From UBA2336 sp964404445 (lineage in GTDB: Bacteria; Bacteroidota; Bacteroidia; Cytophagales; Cyclobacteriaceae), in contig CAYOJW010000001.1 in assembly GCA_964404445.1 (NCBI GenBank), forward strand, positions 248,001 through 312,000: DNA of 64,000 bases, read 5' to 3'. Numbering within the stretch: the first letter of the stretch is position 1; each line of letters begins with the position of its first letter. The notes under the pieces were generated by a model. The model saw only the letters and a program-made list of their open reading frames with translations, was not told the DNA's origin and did no database searches. A program made the translations under genes and the position numbers. Of this stretch, positions 60,321 to 64,000 are shown piece after piece.

Positions 60321-61451
60321 TTGGGCACACTCGGTAATAAATTAAAAATTGTTGTGATTGGCGGTGGACTGGCCGGTCTTGTTACGGCTATTCGTTTAGC
60401 CCGAAAAAACATCGCGTGTACGCTCATCGAAAAAAAACAATATCCGTTTCACCGGGTTTGTGGCGAGTACATCTCGAACGAAACAAAAGATTTTTTGACA
60501 CGCGAAGGTCTGTTCCCCGAAACACATCAACCTCCTCACATCACACACCTTCACCTGAGCGCTGTTAATGGTAACGACATTGTTCTACCGTTGGATCTGG
60601 GCGGGTTCGGCATAAGCCGGTTTACGTTCGATCATTTTTTATACGAAAAAGCCTACGATGCCGGTGTTCAGTTTTACCTTAACAGTACGGTACACGACAT
60701 CGTGTTTAACGAAAATAGTTTTGAGGTACGTTTTAATCAGGAAACGCTTTCGGCCGATTTTGTGATCGGGGCTTTTGGCAAACGTTCGCGCCTTGATGTT
60801 GCGCTTTCGCGGAGGTTCATTAAAAAACGATCGCCTTATGTGGCCGTGAAGTATCACGCTATCACACAACATCCGCAATACATTATTGCGCTGCACAATT
60901 TTAAAGGCGGCTATTGTGGCGCCAGTAACGTTGAAAACAACCGCACCAACATTTGCTACCTTACCCTGCGCGATAACGTTAAACAATTCGGCAGCATTGC
61001 GACTATGGAAGAAAACGTTTTGTTCAAGAACCCGCACATCAAATCGTTGTTTACGAACAGTGAGTTTCTCTTTGACCGCCCCGAAGTGATCAACGAAATT
61101 TCGTTTGAGCAAAAAAGCCCTGTTGAAAACCATGTTTTAATGACGGGCGATGCTGCCGGTATGATTGCGCCTTTGTGCGGCAACGGTATGGCGATGGCCA
61201 TCCATTCGGCAAAAATTGTAAGCGATTTAATTATTGAACAATCACAAACCACGTTTAACCGAAGTCTGCTGGAACGTGAATACACCAAACGGTGGAACCT
61301 CACCTTTGCCAACCGGTTATGGAGAGGGCGTTTTATTCAAAACAAACTTTTTGGTTCGGCTTTCGGATCGGCCGTAGCCGTTAACCTTGTATTGCACTCG
61401 CGGTTTTTAGCGAATACCATTATGCGAAACACACACGGATCGCCTTTTTAA
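60321..61451 (+). CDS. FAD-dependent oxidoreductase (geranylgeranyl reductase/hydroxylase-like)
   Basis: This 376-aa flavoprotein has an N-terminal FAD motif (VVIGGGLAGLVTAIRLARKN), a second FAD contact GDAAGMIAPLCGNGMAMA (about 273-290) and the CGEYISNE loop. It resembles the PHBH/geranylgeranyl-reductase superfamily. The next genes encode a UbiA prenyltransferase, type III PKS and methyltransferase, so it may hydroxylate or reduce their product; this is inferred from context. The start is TTG. It converges with the UbiA gene with 2 nt between stops. Confidence 0.82.
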   Translation: MGTLGNKLKIVVIGGGLAGLVTAIRLARKNIACTLIEKKQYPFHRVCGEYISNETKDFLTREGLFPETHQPPHITHLHLSAVNGNDIVLPLDLGGFGISRFTFDHFLYEKAYDAGVQFYLNSTVHDIVFNENSFEVRFNQETLSADFVIGAFGKRSRLDVALSRRFIKKRSPYVAVKYHAITQHPQYIIALHNFKGGYCGASNVENNRTNICYLTLRDNVKQFGSIATMEENVLFKNPHIKSLFTNSEFLFDRPEVINEISFEQKSPVENHVLMTGDAAGMIAPLCGNGMAMAIHSAKIVSDLIIEQSQTTFNRSLLEREYTKRWNLTFANRLWRGRFIQNKLFGSAFGSAVAVNLVLHSRFLANTIMRNTHGSPF

Positions 61452-61453
61452 AG

Positions 61454-62350
61454 CTAAGGAAAAAACACCTGCAACACCTGGCTGTTGGTCAGAAAGAACC
61501 AGATAAAAAAAGCATTGAGCGCGGTTGCCGAAATCATGTTCAGCCACATGGTGTGTGTAAAATCGGCTTTGGTTTCATCGCTTCGCACTTTTATAAACCA
61601 CATAACAAAATACAACAACACGGGCGTTAGCGTTGTTAAAAATGCTATTGCATAGTTGAACGTGTAAAACTGGTAGAAATAAACCACAAACAATGCCGTG
61701 GCAAGGGCAAAGAAAACAGCCGTAAACAAAAACGTACCACGAACGCCCAACATCAAGCTGAGTGTTATATCGCCCCGCTTTTTATCTTCTTCGTGCTGAT
61801 ACACCTGCGTCATCGGGTAGTTTGCCCACAACACGAGGCTGGATAACATAGCCGGAAAATATACGTGCGCATTGGTGAGCGTTTGCAACGGAAAGTCATT
61901 CAGCCCCACGTAACACATCGCAAAGGTAAAAGCTCCCTGAAAGAAGCCTGTCGTTAACCAGCCGGTTACCGGATATTTTTTTAAGCGTATCCACGGATGG
62001 CTATATGCTTTCGATACCAAACCATAGATAAAGAGCATTACCGCAAATACCGTATTCACAAAAACGTACCCCAGCACAACAGCCAGCACATCAAAGCTGA
62101 GTGATAAATAATACAATCCACGGTTTACCGGGGGCGGGTTTTTAAGTCCGCCAATGCTTTTTTCATCTTTATCGAAATAACTGTTAAAACCGTTGCTGGC
62201 CGGGTAGAGCAATCCGTGCAGGATAATCAATACCCAAACCAACGCATTCGCATTCAAATTCGGTGAGATGGCCACACTGAACAAAAAAACAGGCAGCAAA
62301 AAATACGAAAAGGGAATGCGCAGGTGAAGCCAGGCCGAACGTGAAAACAT
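61454..62350 (-). CDS. UbiA-family prenyltransferase
   Basis: This 298-aa membrane protein has about eight or nine helices. The first acidic motif is NSYFDKDEKSIGGLKNPPP (related to NDxxDxxxD) and the second is QHEEDKKRGD. UbiA enzymes transfer a polyprenyl chain to aromatic acceptors such as quinone precursors. I start at ATG 62350 (MFSRSAWLHLRIPF); the longer frame to 62458 would run into the divergent PKS gene. Its position inside the type III PKS cluster suggests it prenylates the polyketide. Confidence 0.83.
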   Translation of the reverse strand: MFSRSAWLHLRIPFSYFLLPVFLFSVAISPNLNANALVWVLIILHGLLYPASNGFNSYFDKDEKSIGGLKNPPPVNRGLYYLSLSFDVLAVVLGYVFVNTVFAVMLFIYGLVSKAYSHPWIRLKKYPVTGWLTTGFFQGAFTFAMCYVGLNDFPLQTLTNAHVYFPAMLSSLVLWANYPMTQVYQHEEDKKRGDITLSLMLGVRGTFLFTAVFFALATALFVVYFYQFYTFNYAIAFLTTLTPVLLYFVMWFIKVRSDETKADFTHTMWLNMISATALNAFFIWFFLTNSQVLQVFFP

Positions 62351-62391
62351 ATCGTTAAAACAAATCTGATCGAATTTAGGATTTTTTAAAC

Positions 62392-62399
62392 TATACTTG
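62392..62399 (+). promoter_or_regulatory. -7-like box of the type III PKS gene (apparently leaderless)
   Basis: TATACTTG, one mismatch from TAnnTTTG, ends 5 nt before ATG 62405. Confidence 0.4.
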
Positions 62400-62404
62400 A
62401 AAGC

Positions 62405-63508
62405 ATGAGTTACATTACTTCCATTGGCGTGGCTGTACCTGAAAACAGGTTTACACAAGAAAGCTTAGGCGCGTTTATGGCTCAATCGATGCAACTCGAT
62501 TACGAAAACAGCCGGAAATTGCACGTCCTATTTCGCTCAAGCGGAATTTCGAGCCGACACTCGGTGTTAACCGATTACGGGCGTACACGCGATTTTACGT
62601 TTTACCCTAATCATGCCGACTTTGAGCCTTTTCCCACTACCGAACAGCGGTTGTCGGCCTATCAGCAATATGCTGTTCCGTTAAGCATTCGGGCGATACA
62701 CGATTGTGTTCAACGTCATTCGAATATTGTATTAACCGATATTACACATTTAATTGTTGTAAGCTGTACCGGTATGTATGCACCGGGGCTTGATATTGAT
62801 TTGGTTAAAGAATTGAATCTGCGTAAAGATGTTCAGCGCACGAGCATTAACTTTATGGGATGCTATGCCGCGATCAATGCCCTGAAAGCCGGTGATGCTT
62901 TTTGTAAAGCGTACCGCGATGCCAAAGTGTTAATCGTATGTATTGAATTGTGCAGTCTGCATTTTCAAAAAAACGCGACCGAAGATAATATGTTAGCCAA
63001 CGCTTTGTTTGCAGATGGTGCGGCTGCCATGATAATGGAGTCTGCACCCGGTAGTCGTGTGAGTTTAATGCCCGAAGCCTTCCATAACTCGATTGCTTTT
63101 AGCGATGAACCTCAAATGGCGTGGACGATCGGCAACGTGGGGTTTGAAATGAAACTGACCTCGTACGTTCCTGAAATTATCCGTTCAGGTATTAAACAAC
63201 TTACGGATGAAATGCTATTGAAAATCGGTGTGGCGTTCGGGGAGGTAACCCATTTTGCGATCCATCCGGGCGGGAAAAAAATTCTGGAGGTAATCGAACA
63301 GGAGTTGAACATCGGTAAAGAACAAAATCGTTGGGCGTATCACGTGTTGAATCATTACGGAAATATGTCGTCACCAACGGTTGTATTTGTCTTATCCCAT
63401 TTGCTAAACGATTTGTCGGCTCAAAACCATCAACAGCGTATTCTCAGCTTTGCTTTTGGCCCGGGGCTGACACTCGAAAGTGTTTTGTTTAAAATTCACC
63501 ATGCCTGA
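62405..63508 (+). CDS. Type III polyketide synthase (chalcone/stilbene synthase family)
   Basis: This 367-aa ketosynthase-like homodimeric enzyme has the complete catalytic triad: Cys153 in INFMGCYAAINAL, His287 in FAIHPGGKKILE and Asn320 in LNHYGNMSSPTVVF. The C-terminal FGPGLTLESVL loop is also typical. It would extend an acyl-CoA starter with malonyl-CoA to an alkylresorcinol, alkylpyrone or related aromatic. Its 3' end overlaps the start of the methyltransferase gene by 8 nt, so the two are translationally coupled. Confidence 0.93.
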   Translation: MSYITSIGVAVPENRFTQESLGAFMAQSMQLDYENSRKLHVLFRSSGISSRHSVLTDYGRTRDFTFYPNHADFEPFPTTEQRLSAYQQYAVPLSIRAIHDCVQRHSNIVLTDITHLIVVSCTGMYAPGLDIDLVKELNLRKDVQRTSINFMGCYAAINALKAGDAFCKAYRDAKVLIVCIELCSLHFQKNATEDNMLANALFADGAAAMIMESAPGSRVSLMPEAFHNSIAFSDEPQMAWTIGNVGFEMKLTSYVPEIIRSGIKQLTDEMLLKIGVAFGEVTHFAIHPGGKKILEVIEQELNIGKEQNRWAYHVLNHYGNMSSPTVVFVLSHLLNDLSAQNHQQRILSFAFGPGLTLESVLFKIHHA

Positions 63509-64000
63509 TTTAAAACACCGTTCAACCGAAGTCGAGCTGATGGACGACCTCAATTGTTCGGGGCCGATGGTCGATCAAACCCTTATCGAAATAGAATTTA
63601 TCAACAAATGGCTGGGCGGTAATGCCGTTACACTACACGGTTTCAACAGCCTGTTAAAACATCTGTCAAAAACAACAACATTAACCGTTGCCGACCTCGG
63701 TTGCGGAGGCGGTGAAATGCTAAAGTTGTTAGCGCAACAGTTGCGTACTCAAAAATTAAAAGTCACATTAACCGGTATCGATGCCAATCCCGGTATTGTT
63801 GCCTTTGCAGAGCACCATGCGCAAGCATTCCCCGAAATTCAATTCAAAACATTAAACGTACTTTCAGAACCGTTCACACACGAAACATTCGATATTGTAA
63901 CGGCAACATTGTTCTTTCATCATTTCACCAAAGAAGAGCTTATATATCTTTTTAAACTTTTGAAAAACAATGTACGGCTGGGCATGGTTATAAACGATTT
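63501..64000 (+). CDS. SAM-dependent methyltransferase, partial (3' end outside window)
   Basis: These 166 visible codons start at ATG 63501, overlapping the PKS stop by 8 nt. Motif I is TVADLGCGGGEM (about 62-73), the acidic loop is TGIDANPGIV and motif II is FDIVTATLFFHHF. It is a class I methyltransferase of the type found beside type III PKS genes, where it O- or C-methylates the phenolic product. The frame runs off the window end. Confidence 0.85.
   Translation, partial: MPDLKHRSTEVELMDDLNCSGPMVDQTLIEIEFINKWLGGNAVTLHGFNSLLKHLSKTTTLTVADLGCGGGEMLKLLAQQLRTQKLKVTLTGIDANPGIVAFAEHHAQAFPEIQFKTLNVLSEPFTHETFDIVTATLFFHHFTKEELIYLFKLLKNNVRLGMVIND

Noticed and set aside
1..64000. tRNA/rRNA genes, CRISPR arrays, prophage or intact insertion sequences
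   Set aside because: Reading both strands I found no repeat-spacer array, no transposase, integrase or phage gene, and no recognisable tRNA or rRNA sequence.

Overview
The window is about 64 kb of a Bacteroidota chromosome, most likely order Cytophagales. The evidence is the TAnnTTTG-type -7 promoter boxes, the near absence of Shine-Dalgarno sequences, the run NAD kinase - DUF6089 - DUF6089 - UppS - BamA - OmpH - OmpH, the MurF/alanine racemase fusion, TonB receptors with CarboxypepD_reg domains, DUF4783 beside nadC, and a LETM1-like/TerB protein. Genes are dense, many convergent pairs overlap or touch, and I see no rRNA, tRNA, CRISPR, prophage, integrase or intact transposase.

Layout. 1-4.1 kb: two DUF3857/transglutaminase proteins (the first cut by the window edge) and a lipid A-type acyltransferase. 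4.1-8.7 kb (minus): SNF2 helicase, LolC/E-like permease, RbfA. 8.8-12.7 kb: a GT-C-like membrane protein, then glyA-tatC-rpiB on the minus strand. 12.7-15.1 kb: REP-like palindromes, a small membrane protein, a large two-way hairpin and two TPM-domain proteins. 15.2-27.7 kb: pdxJ, then YqeY, CvpA, a hydrolase, a CBS-ACT protein, nadK and the envelope cluster (two DUF6089 proteins, UppS, BamA, two OmpH/Skp chaperones). This run is broken by a lipoprotein gene flanked by a perfect 130-bp direct repeat. 27.7-36.7 kb: S66 peptidase, RecX, NadC, DUF4783, GpmI, an MsbA-like ABC exporter and a Fur-family regulator. 36.9-45.7 kb: TerC, LETM1-like/TerB protein, PurE/PurK, a HEAT-repeat/cyclophilin lipoprotein, TerB and FeoAB. 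45.7-51.5 kb: a 46-aa protein, an S41 protease lipoprotein, an AT-rich DUF4236 gene, MurF-Alr and CsaA. 51.6-60.3 kb: a small secreted protein, a TonB receptor plus lipoprotein under a palindrome-bearing promoter, a HisA-like paralog, a PD40/OmpA-like protein, DUF2911, LOG and an aspartyl protease-PDZ protein. 60.3-64 kb: flavoprotein, UbiA prenyltransferase, type III polyketide synthase and methyltransferase, a probable lipid/quinone-like biosynthetic cluster that runs off the window.

Most genes are housekeeping: envelope biogenesis, outer-membrane assembly, NAD and purine synthesis, and iron/metal uptake. The accessory signals worth attention are the duplication-flanked lipoprotein, the type III PKS cluster, a HisA homologue that has lost its first catalytic Asp, a TGCAAC-N3-GTTGCA palindrome over the TonB-receptor promoter with a Fur-family gene in the same window, several apparently leaderless genes, and several families of intergenic palindromes.
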